From positions 1,348,693 through 1,412,692 of the forward strand of contig JAEVLN010000016.1 of NCBI GenBank assembly GCA_018350325.1: DNA of 64,000 nucleotides. Direction: 5' to 3'. Positions 12,284 to 22,299 of the stretch are shown here, one piece after another (positions within the stretch are counted from its first letter, which is position 1; every line of letters begins with the position of its first letter). The stretch is from Globodera rostochiensis (taxonomy: Eukaryota; Nematoda; Chromadorea; Rhabditida; Heteroderidae). The translations under genes and the position numbers were made by a program. Under the pieces are notes generated by a model. That model had not been told where the DNA came from, did not search any database, and worked only from the letters and a program-made list of their open reading frames with translations.

Positions 12284-12665
12284 GGGTCATTAGCGTCTGG
12301 CCACTAGCGTCTCAGGGACGTTTGGCAGCTCATAACTTTTTTCAAGACTGACCAATCTTCATAATCTTTATATTATTCGAAAGCTCTAAATGATTAGAAG
12401 ATATATGTCAGCAACAACGAGCCGCTTCGATGCACTATTAAAAAGTTATAGATGAAAAGGTGTAAAAATCGGACTTTTTCATTGGTTTCTGGTCATAACT
12501 TTGTTCAACTTTATCCAATGCTTTTCGAATGCTTATAAATAGCTTCGTCTTATTACGGCCTTTCGAATGATATAAAGATTATAAAGATTGGTCAGTCTTG
12601 AAAAAAGTTATGAGCTGCCAAACGTCCCTGAGACGCTAGTGGCCAGACGCTAATGGCCCGCTTCG
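12278..12665. mobile_element. MITE with about 95-bp terminal inverted repeats and 9-bp target duplication
   Basis: The arms at about 12285-12383 and 12560-12657 are near-perfect reverse complements, containing ATTAGCGTCTGGCCACTAGC and CAAGACTGACCAATC. Flanking the element is AGGCCATCG at 12269-12277 and again at 12666-12674. Long arms plus a 9-bp duplication fit a Mutator-like non-autonomous element; the class is inferred. The central 175 bp encodes nothing recognisable. Confidence 0.8.
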
Positions 12666-12734
12666 AGGCCATCGACCTATTTGGAAGAGATAAATAAAAA
12701 TGGTTGAAATTCTCGCTCGATGATGCCATCATTA

Positions 12735-12835
12735 GGGGTGTAAATTTAGTCCCGGTCCCGGCGGGACCAAAAAACCGGGACCGGGACTTTCAGTTTTCAA
12801 AAAGTCCCGACCGGGACCGGGATCCGAATCTGAAC
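12735..12835. mobile_element. hAT-like MITE end with CCCGGTCCCGG words
   Basis: It begins TAGGGGTGTAAATTTAGTCC and continues with GGGACCGGGAC/GTCCCGGTCCC words to about 12830. No right terminus with a matching flank was found. Confidence 0.5.
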
Positions 12836-13212
12836 TCTATCCGACCGATTTCTAACCTTTTCTTAGACCCTAACCTATAGCCTATTACCCAATTCCGGTA
12901 TTAAACTATTAGTCATGAAACGATAAACAAACAAAAGACCGATGCACAAAATATGTGTGAATTTGATGAAATTTTAGATTGGGTCCAGTTTCATCAACTG
13001 TGGGCGGGCATCTTATGTACATACACTTAAATGAGGTAGGTAGGTACTTGAAACTGGACCCAATCTAAATTTCATGAAATTCATACATTTTTTGTCCAGG
13101 CATAATTATTATTAATTTTTCAGTTTTTAGCTGATTGGAAACATAAAAATCAAATTATTTTTGTCAACAAAAAACAAATGTCGGACAAATCCGAAGAAAG
13201 TCGAGAAACGGC

Positions 13213-13405
13213 TGAAGGAAATATGAGTTTTTTACAGGGGTGCTCACGGTTAACAATTTTCGTAACCGTAACCGCCCGTCCTCAAACACTCGTAACCGTT
13301 AACCGCCCGTAACCGCCCGTCCTCAAAATTTCATAACCGTTAACCGCCCGTCCTCAAAATCTCATAACCGTTAACCGCCCGCGGTTATCCGCGGTTAACC
13401 GCATT
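13213..13405. mobile_element. hAT-like MITE with AACCGTTAACCGCCCG words
   Basis: The left end CAGGGGTGCTCACGGTTAAC is hAT-like. The interior is at least seven repeats of CCGTTAACCGCCCGT with CCTCAAAAT spacers. The same words return at 14045-14155 and at 44515-44690, the latter ending GTCCATGCCTG. The element probably continues through 13684 to 14160, but I cannot prove its right end. Confidence 0.55.
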
Positions 13406-13683
13406 ATTTAAAATCAATAAAGTTTTCCAGATTTCGAAAAATCGATATCTCAAAACTAATTTTTTCCGATCGTGATGTGGCGTCTTTTTAAAATTAAATC
13501 AAAATTGATGTGTATTGAACTTAACAAGTGATTTTTATCAGATTTTGTCAATGAATAAAATTTTTAAATCTCTTTCTAACACTTTCATGATTAAAATCTA
13601 ACAAAGCGCGACCGATCAGAGTAATATTTTCTGTTTTTTGCGCATTAGTTTCCTAAAATATTTTTAAGAGAGGGAGTGGGGGT

Positions 13684-13709
13684 TCGGCGGTGCCGATAGG
13701 CGCCGCCGA
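13684..13709. repeat. GC-rich hairpin motif, copy 3 (clean)
   Basis: Arm TCGGCGGTGCC, loop GATA, arm GGCGCCGCCGA. Ten of eleven pairs are Watson-Crick and one is G-T. It is preceded by GGGAGTGGGGGT and followed by an A-rich tail. Confidence 0.9.
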
Positions 13710-13900
13710 GGGAAAAAAAAAATCGAATATCTAACGCCTTATGCTGAGAAAAATCGTCCAAATTTTAGGTAATTGATTTCTAAAATGCACTAATTATTTA
13801 TGTAAATACTTAGAATTTTACTTTTTATATATAAAATTTTTGCAAAAAATTGAAAGAATACTAAAAAGACGGGATATTAAAATATAAATAAAAATAATTA

Positions 13901-13972
13901 CAGCGGAAGGGGCTAGAACCTAGACCAAATAAAATCAGTCTAAGAGTTTCACCACTGAGCCACTGGACAGAT
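13901..13972 (-). repeat. tRNA-like (SINE-type) segment
   Basis: On the minus strand TGGCTCAGTGG (A-box-like) and GGTTCTAGCCCC (B-box-like) are spaced as in a tRNA promoter. The neighbouring 13978-14050 (GGTGAAATGTGAATAAAAG...) and the A-box half recur at 44405-44510, so the unit was copied together with the adjoining AACCG-word block. Confidence 0.5.
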
Positions 13973-14217
13973 AGGTGCGTTTGGTGAAATGTGAATAAAA
14001 GCGAAGAAATTTGAAGTCAAATCGTCTCAATCCTTAGAATTCAAAACAACGGATGCGACGGTTAACCGCGGTTTTAGTGGTCATAACCGTTAACCGACCG
14101 TAACCGCGATGCTTTAAAATTCCATAACCGTTAACCGTCCGTAACCGCCAGCCTCATATCTCATCCCCGGAGGGTATTCTGCAAAAAATAACATTAAGAA
14201 CCCTAGGGTGTTCTATC

Positions 14218-14355
14218 TAGTGTTCGGCAAATGAGGTTTTTTGGTGAAAAAATCCCGAAATTTCTTCGGTCGGTATACCGAATCGGTAATACCGAAAAAA
14301 ATACCCCGGTAATACCGAAAATTACCGCGGTAATACCGTACCGTGCCGAACACTA
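14218..14355. mobile_element. hAT-type MITE, 138 bp, with near-perfect target duplication
   Basis: Terminal inverted repeats TAGTGTTCGGCA and TGCCGAACACTA are flanked by GTTCTATC (14210-14217) and GTTCTATG (14356-14363), 7 of 8 matching. The inside is made of GGTAATACCG and CGGTATTACC words. The 8-bp duplication and TAGTG end fit the hAT superfamily. A second left end of the same family is at 23629. Confidence 0.88.
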
Positions 14356-14514
14356 GTTCTATGCACCCACCAAATTTATTCCGAAATGCCACGGCACCTG
14401 AAAATGCAAGCACTTATATATTTATTGTTTCCTCTGCACATTCTCTTCCCCAAAATAATAAAATAAATCTTCAAATATTTCCGGTAAAATTATAAATTAT
14501 GCGAGAGGGAATTT

Positions 14515-14576
14515 TAAAAAGAACGGGAACGGGACTCCCGCACTTTCCCCACGGGAAACACGTTCCCGCCGACCTC
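14515..14576. mobile_element. Right end of a GGGAACG-word hAT-like MITE
   Basis: ACGGGAACGGGACTCCCGC... ends CGTTCCCGCCGACCTCTA. It is the reverse complement of the left end at 58792 (TAGAGATCGGCGGGAACG). No left partner lies nearby. Confidence 0.5.
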
Positions 14577-14639
14577 TAATTTTGATAACATTTTAAATGA
14601 GGAAAAATAGTTAGAAGAATTCGCATTTGGATAATAAAA

Positions 14640-14770
14640 CATTTATCCTTTATTCACGACGCCCCATCTCCGATACATATCAATCCGATAAATGTTTATT
14701 CCATTTGGAATTTTGCATCCAATTCCGTTTCGTCCTCCTCCTCATTCATGAAGTCAAAGCCTGTGTGAAA
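14640..14770 (-). terminator. Conserved 3' UTR and poly(A) signals of the F-box-like gene
   Basis: Read on the minus strand, this has two AATAAA signals (AATAAACATTTATC and GAATAAAGGATAAA) separated by a GATGGGGCG block. The same arrangement follows the stop codon in the copies at 20.6, 24.2, 30.65, 47.1 and 58.7 kb, so it was duplicated with the coding region. Confidence 0.7.
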
Positions 14771-14818
14771 TAATCAGTTCAGTGGAGGAGGAATTATTCT
14801 GATCCCCCCATTTTGCCC

Positions 14819-16438
14819 TTACCCGTCGCCGATGTCCCCGTCTTTGAAGTCAATTTGGATGAGATTCCGCTGACGATTCCAATCCCATTTAGCTGCCTCC
14901 TTTTCCCAATTAGCCCATTTCGCTTCGTCGCGCTCAATTGGACAACGAACCAAAAGCCAATTGTCTCTATTAAAGCGCCGCAAGTTCAATCGCTCCCCCG
15001 TCAAATTCTTCTTCAGTTCGAATGGCACAATGTCCGCAGAAGGATAATCCCAAAGACAGATGATAAAATTGACCGGATCAATTGAATTGCCAAATTCCTT
15101 GAAAGGAATTTAAAACAGTGTCCAATAAAACAAAATCAAAATCACCATTTTCAGTGGCTCCATTTTTTTCGAATGAACAAAGCATTTCAACACCTTCGGA
15201 AGTCCATCGCCGCGGGGCGTGTGCAACCATTTGGCCAATGCTTGGCCAGAAGAAGCGCCGGCACTGTCAGCGGCCGGAAACGCGGGAAAAAGATATTCGG
15301 ATTTGATCATTCGGAGTTTTGGGCAATCACCGAGAACGGTCGGAGAGAATTGACGCAAACGGTCGAGTTTGGAGGGAAACAAGTAATATCCACAAATGTT
15401 GTCACGGATCAAAGGCCAAATTCGGTGCCAAATGATTTGCCAACTGCGGTGTTGGTTGCCGGGTGTTCCAATCCAAAGATTGGAGTCTTTGTGGCGAATG
15501 CTTTTGAGAAATTCGAGGACACTTTGGTCGATGTAACTAAAAATAAGAAATAAAACATTTGTGAAAAAATTTTGATGGGTTTTCAAATAATTTTAAACCG
15601 ACAATAGAATAACCGTTCTATTTTAATGTCTGAAATAAATTTTTGACCTTATTTCAAGGCCTTTGAATCCGATCACTTTGTCGAAAAACGGCTCTTGTAG
15701 AATTGGCAGCCGACGCTCGACTTTACTGCCAATGAATTTGATAATTTTAGCGCCATTTCCGATAGCTGCACGACGAATTTCCAACCGACCCAACGACCAT
15801 TCCTTCGAATTGAAATGCGCGTCCACCAAAAAGTCAAATCGATCGCTGATCAAAGCAACTTTCAATCCCAGCACAAAAGGGCCACAAAATTTGAAGACTT
15901 CGAACAAAAGATCGGCACAAATGGGACTGAAAAATCGGGGGTTAAATGAGGCAAATAAACAATTTCCCGTTATGATAAAATTGGTCAAAAAAGAGCAACA
16001 TTTTCTCATTAACGCGGAAAAGGCGTGAAACCCTTCAGAAAATTTTCTATTAATCGAGGAAACTTCCCGTCCGACCTAAATTAAACTGAAAATTCGGTAA
16101 TCTTAAAGAATGGGTTTCGAATTCATTTTTAAAGTCGTTAGAAAATAGTTTCTAATGCTCTTTACTGAGACTAGAATCCGAATCTAACTCCATTTTCCCA
16201 AGTTCGAACCTTGGACCTGAATTTTTTGAAAAATGGATTTTCTAAATTTTACAATAAAATATTGAAAAGGTGGTTCCCGGGTTTTCTAATGCGTAGATAG
16301 GTTAACTCTAAAAACGAGCATTTTAAATTTTAAAAGTCCAAAATTTTTTTTAATTTTCCGTCGTCCATTTGCTTATTCCCTTCAAAAAACTCACATTTCC
16401 TTCAATTGTTTCTCCACTTCCTTCGGATTGTCCGACAT
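14819..16438 (-). CDS. F-box-like family protein, intact four-exon gene (330 aa)
   Basis: Exons on the minus strand are 16438-16395, 15926-15648, 15536-15146 and 15097-14819. Every intron is GT-AG, and the total is 993 nt including TAA. Residues 1-14 are [14 protein letters not shown]. About residues 17-60 resemble an F-box ([11 protein letters not shown], then [16 protein letters not shown]), the Skp1-binding motif of SCF ubiquitin-ligase adaptors. Exon 3 holds [38 protein letters not shown] and WLHTPRGDG. Exon 4 holds NNLTGERL and RCPIERDE and ends DIGDG. The same architecture occurs at 20748, 29175 and 49544. I link it to a large expanded family of cyst nematodes. The adaptor role is inferred from the weak F-box match; the substrate is unknown. 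An upstream module lies at 16555-16760. Confidence 0.85.
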
Positions 16439-16554
16439 TTGTTTTTTGTTTTTGCAAATGCGAAATGATTTTTATGATTCAAATGAGCTAAAAACTTGAA
16501 AAATGGAATTTTTTTAAACATATAAAAATTAGTACAGAATAAAAATCGAATTCT

Positions 16555-16760
16555 GGGCCAGGGGTGGACGCAATTCATTTAGTTTTTGTCCTAAAATTCG
16601 TAACACCCTACTTGTAAATAAATAATGGGACAAATGGCAACCGTGAGGCGAAGAAAAAGTTTATTCGAATGTTGTGAAGCAAATGTGGGGGAGGGAGTTG
16701 GATCGGTTAGGGTAGACACAAAAATCGATAACAGTTAATCGGTCGCCTGTGTTGATTTGA
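16555..16760 (-). promoter_or_regulatory. F-box-family upstream module
   Basis: It lies 120-320 bp upstream of the ATG at 16438. It contains GGGCCAGGGGTGGACG, CCTACTTGTAAATAAATAAT, GAAGCAAATGTGGGGGAGGG and GGGTAGACACAAAAATCG, followed by TAATCGGTCGCCTG. The same ordered blocks precede the copies at 22213 and 27512. Function as promoter and 5' leader is inferred from conservation and position. Confidence 0.6.
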
Positions 16761-16904
16761 GACGGTGTCCGGACATTTGGCACATTGGACATTTGGCACA
16801 TAGTGAAAAAACGGACGTTTCGCACACATTCAATAAAAGCTTGCAAAGTATTTTAGATAGATGAATAAATACAAAACAAACTCAAAAAACACAATGCCAA
16901 CCCA

Positions 16905-17708
16905 TTTTGGCCAACATTCTTTTTGCGAATTCGCACTCAGCTCGACGAGAGGAAGTCGCTGAAGAGCACGGTCGACCACTGCTGGGGTGTATGATTGACA
17001 TAGGATCTCGCAAAATCCAACCGAGCCAGTCTGTTTTTTTTTGACAGTAGCGGTTTGTAGGCTGGTCTGTGGGCAAACAATTGAGCACTGTTCAATAGTC
17101 GTCGACCCGTCCTTGTGCTAATGGATTTGTCAAATTTGGTGGCGACACAATTGACCAAGTCGGTGGCACTTTTGGTTGGATCGAGCTGAATTTCCCGAAG
17201 TGCGATCCGCTCTTCCTTAATTGACAATTTTTTTGGACGTCCACTTCTTGACTTTCGGTGCAGATCATCCGGCTCTGTAGCGCTTGTAAATGTCCGATAC
17301 GGCTCGATGACTCACTCCAAATTGTGCAGCAACAGCCCTATCTGTTTGACCATTTTTTTTTGCCTCCACAATGTCTTTTTTTGGGAGTAGGAATGTGATT
17401 TTTCTATGGAATATCTGAGACTAAAAACTTATGGTAAAAGGAGTTGATGAGAATGGTGCATATGCTTAGAAATAAAGCGTTGAACTTTTTGGGCATATAC
17501 TTTTGTCCACCCAATTTTTGAGCAGGTTGAGTTCAATGGGGGCAAACAAATCGGAGAGTGCTTGAAGCGCAGTGGGCTCATTTTGAAGCTAGCAAATGGC
17601 GCTAAATTTAATCACTAACAATTGGCTGGCTTTAACAGCTTTAAAAGCTGCTATGACAATTTTCATATCCAAATATGTTTTGGGCATATACTTATGTCCG
17701 ATACTGTA
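16905..17708 (-). mobile_element. Truncated Tc1/mariner element with broken transposase
   Basis: The minus strand encodes a helix-turn-helix region (KKDIVEAKKNGQTDRAVAAQ, then FGVSHRAVSDIYKRYRAG) at about 17270-17385. After a frameshift comes GRPKKLS, then RTGRRLLNSAQLFAHRPAYK, PLLSKKNRLARLDFARSYVN and TPQQWSTVLFSD (16937-17250). That order is the N-terminal half of a Tc1-type transposase, up to the first catalytic Asp. The rest of the DDE domain is missing. One terminal repeat is visible at 17683-17708 (CAGTATCGGACATAAGTATA on the minus strand, beside TA). The other end is lost where the F-box upstream sequence begins. Confidence 0.85.
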
Positions 17709-17815
17709 TATATCAATGTGATACAACGAGTTGAATCAGAAAAAAACGAGTTGATTAAAAAACGTGTGATTTCGTCCAACCAAAAAAAGAAATGAAAAAC
17801 GTATATTGTCATCGT

Positions 17816-18516
17816 TAGGGATCGGACCGATATGCACCAAAAATGGCCAAATATGCGCATATATATATGCACCAAAAAAAGGCCAAAATATGCACCAAAA
17901 TATGCCAAAAATGCCGAAATATGCACCAAAAATGCCGAAATATGCATCGAAAAATGGCACTTTTAGTTCACTATTTTGCTTAATACTTAATTTTTTCATC
18001 TTTTAACGTCTGATAAGTAGGTTTAAAGCCTTTTCGCATATTATTTTAGTATTTTTGGAAAGTTGAACAAATTGAGAAAAATTTTAACTGTCAGGCCAAT
18101 TCATCGCCGGCTGGCGATCTCCGCGCCAGCCACTCGAGCGCTGCGCCATTTCAGCGCCGCGATTTTTCCCCTTATTTTTATGAAAATGTTCAATTCTTCA
18201 AGCATTTTTTTCAAAAATGACTAAACCTTATTGTTAAAAATATGAATTATTTTTCAAAAACAGCCAGAAATCCATGATTTTGGGTTCATTTTATCAAATT
18301 TTTGAAAAAATGCTAAAATATGCTCGAAATATGCAAAATATGCCAAAATATGCAAAATATGTAAAAAATATGCACGAACCCCCAAAATATGAAAAATATG
18401 TTTTTTTAAACTTGACCAAAAAAGCTCAAACCAACGCGAAAAGGCTATTTTTAAGCCGTATTCTTCAAAGCATATGAGAAAACAAAATATGCAAAATGCA
18501 TATAATCCGTTCCCTA
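17816..18516. mobile_element. hAT-type MITE, 701 bp, perfect 8-bp target duplication
   Basis: GTCATCGT at 17808-17815 is repeated exactly at 18517-18524. Element ends are TAGGGATCGGACCGATATGC and GCATATAATCCGTTCCCTA (inverted, imperfect). The interior repeats ATATGCACCAAAAATG near the left end and AATATGCAAAATATGC near the right end. A short GC-rich block at about 18115-18165 contains GCGCCAGCC and AGCGCCGCG words. No transposase frame is present. Related left ends occur at 42010 and 53997. Confidence 0.92.
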
Positions 18517-18589
18517 GTCATCGTCATCTATAATATTTAAAAGTTTAAAAAAATCCACTAACTAAAATTTGCAGCTTTTTGAACAAATT

Positions 18590-18710
18590 TCGCGATTCGC
18601 TCTATTTGCGTCGGTAAAATATCGACTCGTTACCTCCCCCCCCCCCCTTCCCAACTCGTTCACCTACGACTCGTTACCTTTTTATCGAATCGTTACCTTT
18701 AACAAAAATG
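18590..18710. repeat. CTCGTTACC-word patch with a C run
   Basis: The word CTCGTTACC (or TCGTTACC) occurs four times around a 14-nt C run. The patch looks like one of the word-repeat MITE interiors, but no ends were found. Nothing else is seen between 18710 and 19140. Confidence 0.4.
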
Positions 18711-19148
18711 ACCCAAAATGACAACAAACGTCAAAAATTACGAAAATCCAAGTACACTCAAAAAATTTTCTCCACAAAAAATTTAGGGTGTTACCCAACA
18801 TCGGAGCCATATTATCCTTAAATTTTTGGAAATTTTATGAAACTTGTTATGAAAAGTGAACAAAAATGCTGGAAAATAGTAAATGGATCAAGTCTATTTG
18901 GAAATAAGTACGAATCGGACCCCTGAGCAAAACGCTTAATAAGAGCTATTCGGCTAAAGACTCGGGAACCCTGTCGGCGCGCACTTAAAATGTCCTTAAA
19001 AAAGCAGGAAATTTACAAAAAAATGTGTTTTTTTTTTGAATTTAGAAAATTCCGCAATTCGGTCTTCGCGCCTTTATTTATTGATTTCACAAATCTGGCA
19101 AAAAGTTTCCTTTTCTCTGTCTCATCAGCTAGGCAAGCGATTGGGTAG

Positions 19149-19172
19149 ACGGTGCCGATAGGCGCCGCCGAG
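19149..19172. repeat. GC-rich hairpin motif, copy 4
   Basis: ACGGTGCC, GATA, GGCGCCGCCGAG: right arm complete, left arm shortened. Confidence 0.75.
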
Positions 19173-19260
19173 AAAATGCTCCAAAAATTAATTTGCGATG
19201 TTATTTCTCTCTTTTTTTCCTACGCTAAGAAAAAATCTATTCATAAATACACTTAAAATT

Positions 19261-19274
19261 TAAAAAAAAAAGGA
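19261..19274 (-). terminator. Pol III T-run terminator of the 5S gene
   Basis: On the minus strand the 5S gene is followed after TCC by a run of about 10 T residues, the usual RNA polymerase III stop. Confidence 0.8.
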
Positions 19275-19392
19275 GCCTACAACATCGCCGATTCCCAGGA
19301 CGTCTCCGTTCCAAGTACTAAGGTGGCCCAACGTTGCTTAACTTGCCAGATCGGACGGGATGGCGTGCTTTCAACGTGGTATGGTCGTAAGC
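19275..19392 (-). rRNA. 5S ribosomal RNA
   Basis: The minus strand begins GCTTACGACCATACCACGTT and contains CGCCATCCCGTCCGATCTGG, AAGTTAAGCAACGTTGGGCC, TAGTACTTGG and CCTGGGAATC, ending TGTTGTAGGC. This matches nematode 5S rRNA over its full length (118 nt), including the internal control region that binds TFIIIA. The ends pair (GCTTACGAC with GTTGTAGGC). An SL RNA gene lies 250 bp upstream on the same strand, as in the 5S-SL linkage known from several nematodes. It appears intact. A shattered second copy is at 36.5-37.2 kb. Confidence 0.95.
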
Positions 19393-19639
19393 GATGCTCG
19401 AGTGAGGGAAGCCAACCAAATGTGTCACTTTTCGTCCCTTTTGTCACGCTCATACAGATATTGGACAATTTGTCAAGAATAACTCTCTGTAAATTTTCCT
19501 CAAAAATTGAATGTATGTAAAAAATTGCTACAATTTGTCGAATTTGGCCGAAACAATCTTCGCAAACGAAACCCCTGCAAAATTCTCAACTTTTTAGTGC
19601 TAATTCGTAAACGAACATCTTTTCAAGACAAATTTAAGC

Positions 19640-19737
19640 ACCGCCCAGTTAAGGACCGCGCAGTTCCAAAATTTATTCCATGCCACAGATATTTTGGGCA
19701 GGATACACCAAGTACCTCAAACTTGGGTAATTAAACC
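19640..19737 (-). ncRNA. Spliced leader RNA gene (SL1 type)
   Basis: The minus strand from 19737 carries the 22-nt SL1 leader (GGTTTAATTACCC then AAGTTTGAG, 19737-19716), followed directly by the GT of the trans-splice donor. About 40 bases later is AAATTTTGGAA (19675-19665), matching the Sm-binding site of SL RNAs. The leader is donated to the 5' end of pre-mRNAs by trans-splicing. Leader identity and the donor are certain from sequence. The 3' end is set approximately from the usual length near 100 nt, and I could not define the last stem cleanly. The region upstream (19740-19970) should hold its promoter, but I cannot identify a proximal element with confidence. Confidence 0.92.
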
Positions 19738-19994
19738 GAAGAAATTAAGCGCTGTGGGGAGAATGAATGTTTTGGTCAAAGCAAATGTTGGATGCTGTGC
19801 GTGCATTTTTGGGTCTGATTCCAGCACCTGCTATGTAATAGTTCTTCACTCAGCCCACTCTCTTTTCTTTCACTCGGCGACTGCTGCTCTCTTCACTGTC
19901 CGCACATTCTACTTCCGCATTGAGCATCAATTCTCTTCCAATTTTCACATTTTCGATGACGCAAAAAATTGATGGCTTTATTGGAATTTGATTT

Positions 19995-20140
19995 TTAAAA
20001 TCACGGGGGGGGGGGTCATTTCTAGCGAATTCGAGGGAAAAAAGAAAACAAAAACTTTATTAAAATAAATTAAAAAAATAAAATTTTTTCGACAGACGCA
20101 AATTCGCCTAAATTTTATATCAATCGATTCCCCTCATCGA
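19995..20140. repeat. CACGGGG(n)/TTCGAGGG dispersed repeat, copy 1
   Basis: A G run after TCAC, then TCATTTCTAGCGAATTCGAG, GAAAACAAAAACTTTATTAA and GACAGACGCAAATTCGCC. The same unit of about 190 bp occurs at about 35731, 36191 and 36875 and inverted at 59345-59515, usually joined to 109-bp satellite monomers. This copy is next to the 5S/SL unit. Confidence 0.85.
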
Positions 20141-20242
20141 ATCAGAATTTTGATAAAAATGAGCAAATTTGGACATTTTTAAACGAAAATTCAAAAAAGG
20201 ATGCGAAAAATGCTTGAAATTAGCAAATTTGGCCATCTGTCT

Positions 20243-20401
20243 TTTTTCAGTCAACTAAATCAAAAATTTTTGATATCATTCGAAAGCTTACAATTAGTAG
20301 AAGCTATCAACAGCAAAAGCTAAGCGATTGGAGAAATTTCAAAAAACTAATTGTAAGCTTTCGAATGATATCAAAATCTTTGATTTAGTTGACTTTGAAA
20401 A
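20243..20401. repeat. Inverted repeat (hairpin) element
   Basis: Arms of about 56 bp at 20243-20300 and 20345-20401 are near-perfect reverse complements (TATCATTCGAAAGCTTACAA and TTGTAAGCTTTCGAATGATA), with a 45-bp loop. The interior words match 9260-9340 and the arms of the 12278-12665 element. It is a probable MITE without a clear target duplication. Confidence 0.75.
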
Positions 20402-20433
20402 AAGTTATGAGCAAAAAGCTTGAAAAATGGTAG

Positions 20434-20847
20434 GTTTCTTTTCTCGTTATGACGGGAGGTGCGTGAGAAGCTTCATTTTAAATATGAATTAATTCCATTC
20501 GACCTTGGATTTCGACTAAAATTGTTCAATTCGACCTTCGGACTCGTTAGAATTCCCATTGGATAATAAAAATTTATCCTTTATTCACGGATCTCATCTC
20601 TAATAACAAATCCATGTGATAAATGTTTATTCCAATTGAATTTCCATCAAATTCCGATCCGTCCTCTTCCTCATTCATTGAAGTCAAAGTCTGTGTGAAT
20701 AATCGGTTCAGTGGAGGAGGAATTATTCTGATCCCCCCATTTGGCCCTTACCCGTCGCCAATGTCCTTGTCGTCGAAATCAATAATAATGAAGCGATTCC
20801 GCTGACTACCCCAATCCCACTCAAATGCCTCTTTCTCCCAATTGGCC
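20434..20847. repeat. Left arm of a 414-bp inverted duplication
   Basis: It is the reverse complement of 24014-24427 over 414 bp with no difference that I can see. It contains the last 100 bp of exon 4 of the F-box-like gene, its 3' UTR with both AATAAA signals, and 130 bp beyond. The spacer is 3166 bp. Confidence 0.93.
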
Positions 20848-22213
20848 CATTTTTCTTCGTCGCGCTCAATTGGACAGCGAACAAAAAGCCAATAGTTATT
20901 CTTAAAGTGCCGAAACTCCATTCGCTCCCCCGTCCAATTGTTCTTCAATTTGAATGGCACAATGACATCAAAATGATAAAGATAGATGATGAAATTGACC
21001 GGAGCGGTCGAATTGACAAATTCCTTAAAAGGAATTTAAATCCAATAAAACAAATTCAAAAAAATTTCACCATTTTCAGTGCCTCCATTTTTTCCGAACC
21101 AAAATAAGAGCCTCGCAACACCTTCGGAAGTCCATCCCCGCGGGGCGTGTGCAACCATTTGGCCAAAACTTGGCCAGAAGAAGCGCCGGCACTGTCATCG
21201 GCCGGGAACGCGGGAAAAAGATCAAAGGAATGGATCATTCGGAGTTTTTGGCAATCGTCGAGAACGGTCGGAGAGAATTGGCGCAAACGGCCGAGTTCAG
21301 AGGAATCCAAGTTAAATTCACAAATGTTGTCTTTGATCAGAGGCCAAATCCGTTGCAAAATGATTTCCCAACTGCGGTTTTGGTCATCTTCCGTGTAAAT
21401 GGTAAGATTGGTCCCTTCGGGGGGGATGCTTTTGAGAAATTCGATGACATTTTCGTCGATGTACCTAAAAAGTACAAAGAAATTGGACAAAACATTTGGG
21501 GGAAAGACTTTTAATTGCCTTCAAATAATTAAACCCGAAACTGGCCCTATTCGAAGGATTTTGAGTCCGATAACATTGGCCGGAAGCGGCTCTTGTGGAA
21601 TCGGCAGCCGACGCTCGATCCTCCCGTCGACGAATTTGACAATTTCAGCGCCATTTCCTTCGACTGCGCGACAAATTATCAAATTGCCCAACGACCATTC
21701 CTTCGAATTGAAATGCGCGTCCACCAAAAAGTCAAATCGATCGCTGATCAACGCAACTTTCAGTCCCAGCACAAAAGACCCACAGAATTCGAAGACTTCA
21801 AACAAAAGGTCGGCACAAATGAAACTGAAAATTCGGGGATTAAATTAGATGAATGGGTGCCGCAAATAAACAATTTTCCGTTTTGTTAAAATTGGCCAAA
21901 AAGAACAAAATTTCATTGTTAAGGCGGGGAAATATTCGGTCCGGGCTAAAGCCCGGTATTCGCCCGGCAAAGCCCGCCCGGACAAAAAATTTAAAAAACC
22001 CCGGAAATTCGCCCGGATTTTAAAAAATTTCAAATATTCGCCCGATGTTCGAATTTTTTCAGAAATCCGGGCTAAAGCCAGGCAAAGCCCGCCCGGCCCC
22101 AACCCGATTATCCGAACCCTAGAGGGCGTGGGGATTCCCCGGAGTCCGTAGAAATAAGGCCAAACTCACATTTCATTCAATTGTTTCTCCACTTTCTTCG
22201 GGTTGTCCGACAT
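20748..22213 (-). CDS. F-box-like family protein, four exons (330 aa), GC donor in intron 2
   Basis: Exons on the minus strand are 22213-22170, 21824-21546, 21464-21071 and 21023-20748, 993 nt in all. The protein starts [14 protein letters not shown]. The F-box-like part reads [12 protein letters not shown], then [16 protein letters not shown]. Exon 3 begins [13 protein letters not shown] and contains [16 protein letters not shown]; exon 4 ends DDKDIGDG. The only non-standard site is the donor of intron 2. The position that is AG|GT in the other copies is GG|GC here; using GC keeps exon length (279) and frame exactly. So either a GC-AG intron is used or the donor has just been lost. Intron 1 carries an insert of GCCCGG words (21922-22125). 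The upstream module is at 22300-22520. Confidence 0.75.
21922..22125. mobile_element. GCCCGG-word insert in intron 1 of an F-box-like gene
   Basis: The interior is GCCCGG/CCGGGC words (GGGCTAAAGCCCGG, TTCGCCCGGCAAAGCCCG). The right end CCGAACCCTA is hAT-like. Sister introns read straight from the left to the right flank here, so it is an insertion, but the left end is decayed. Confidence 0.55.
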
Positions 22214-22299
22214 TTTTGTTGTTGCAATGTTTTTTATGATTCCAATGAGCTGAACACTGAAAATGGAATTTTTAATAATATTAAAAAAAACGGATTCTG

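Noticed and set aside
15118..16028. Plus-strand frames of 60-130 codons over the gene at 14819-16438
   Set aside because: They are antisense shadows of exons 2 and 3. The minus-strand model has correct splice sites, family length and conserved protein. The same holds for frames opposite the copies at 21 kb, 29-30 kb, 46 kb and 50 kb.
17663..18006. Frames rich in Ala-Tyr-Phe-Gly or His-Gln-Asn-Met-Pro-Lys
   Set aside because: Produced by the ATATGCACCAAAA words inside the 17816-18516 MITE.
20623..20805. Identical 60-codon frames at 20623-20805 (plus) and 24056-24238 (minus)
   Set aside because: They are antisense to exon 4 and the 3' UTR in the two arms of the inverted duplication, so identity reflects the duplication and not a small protein.
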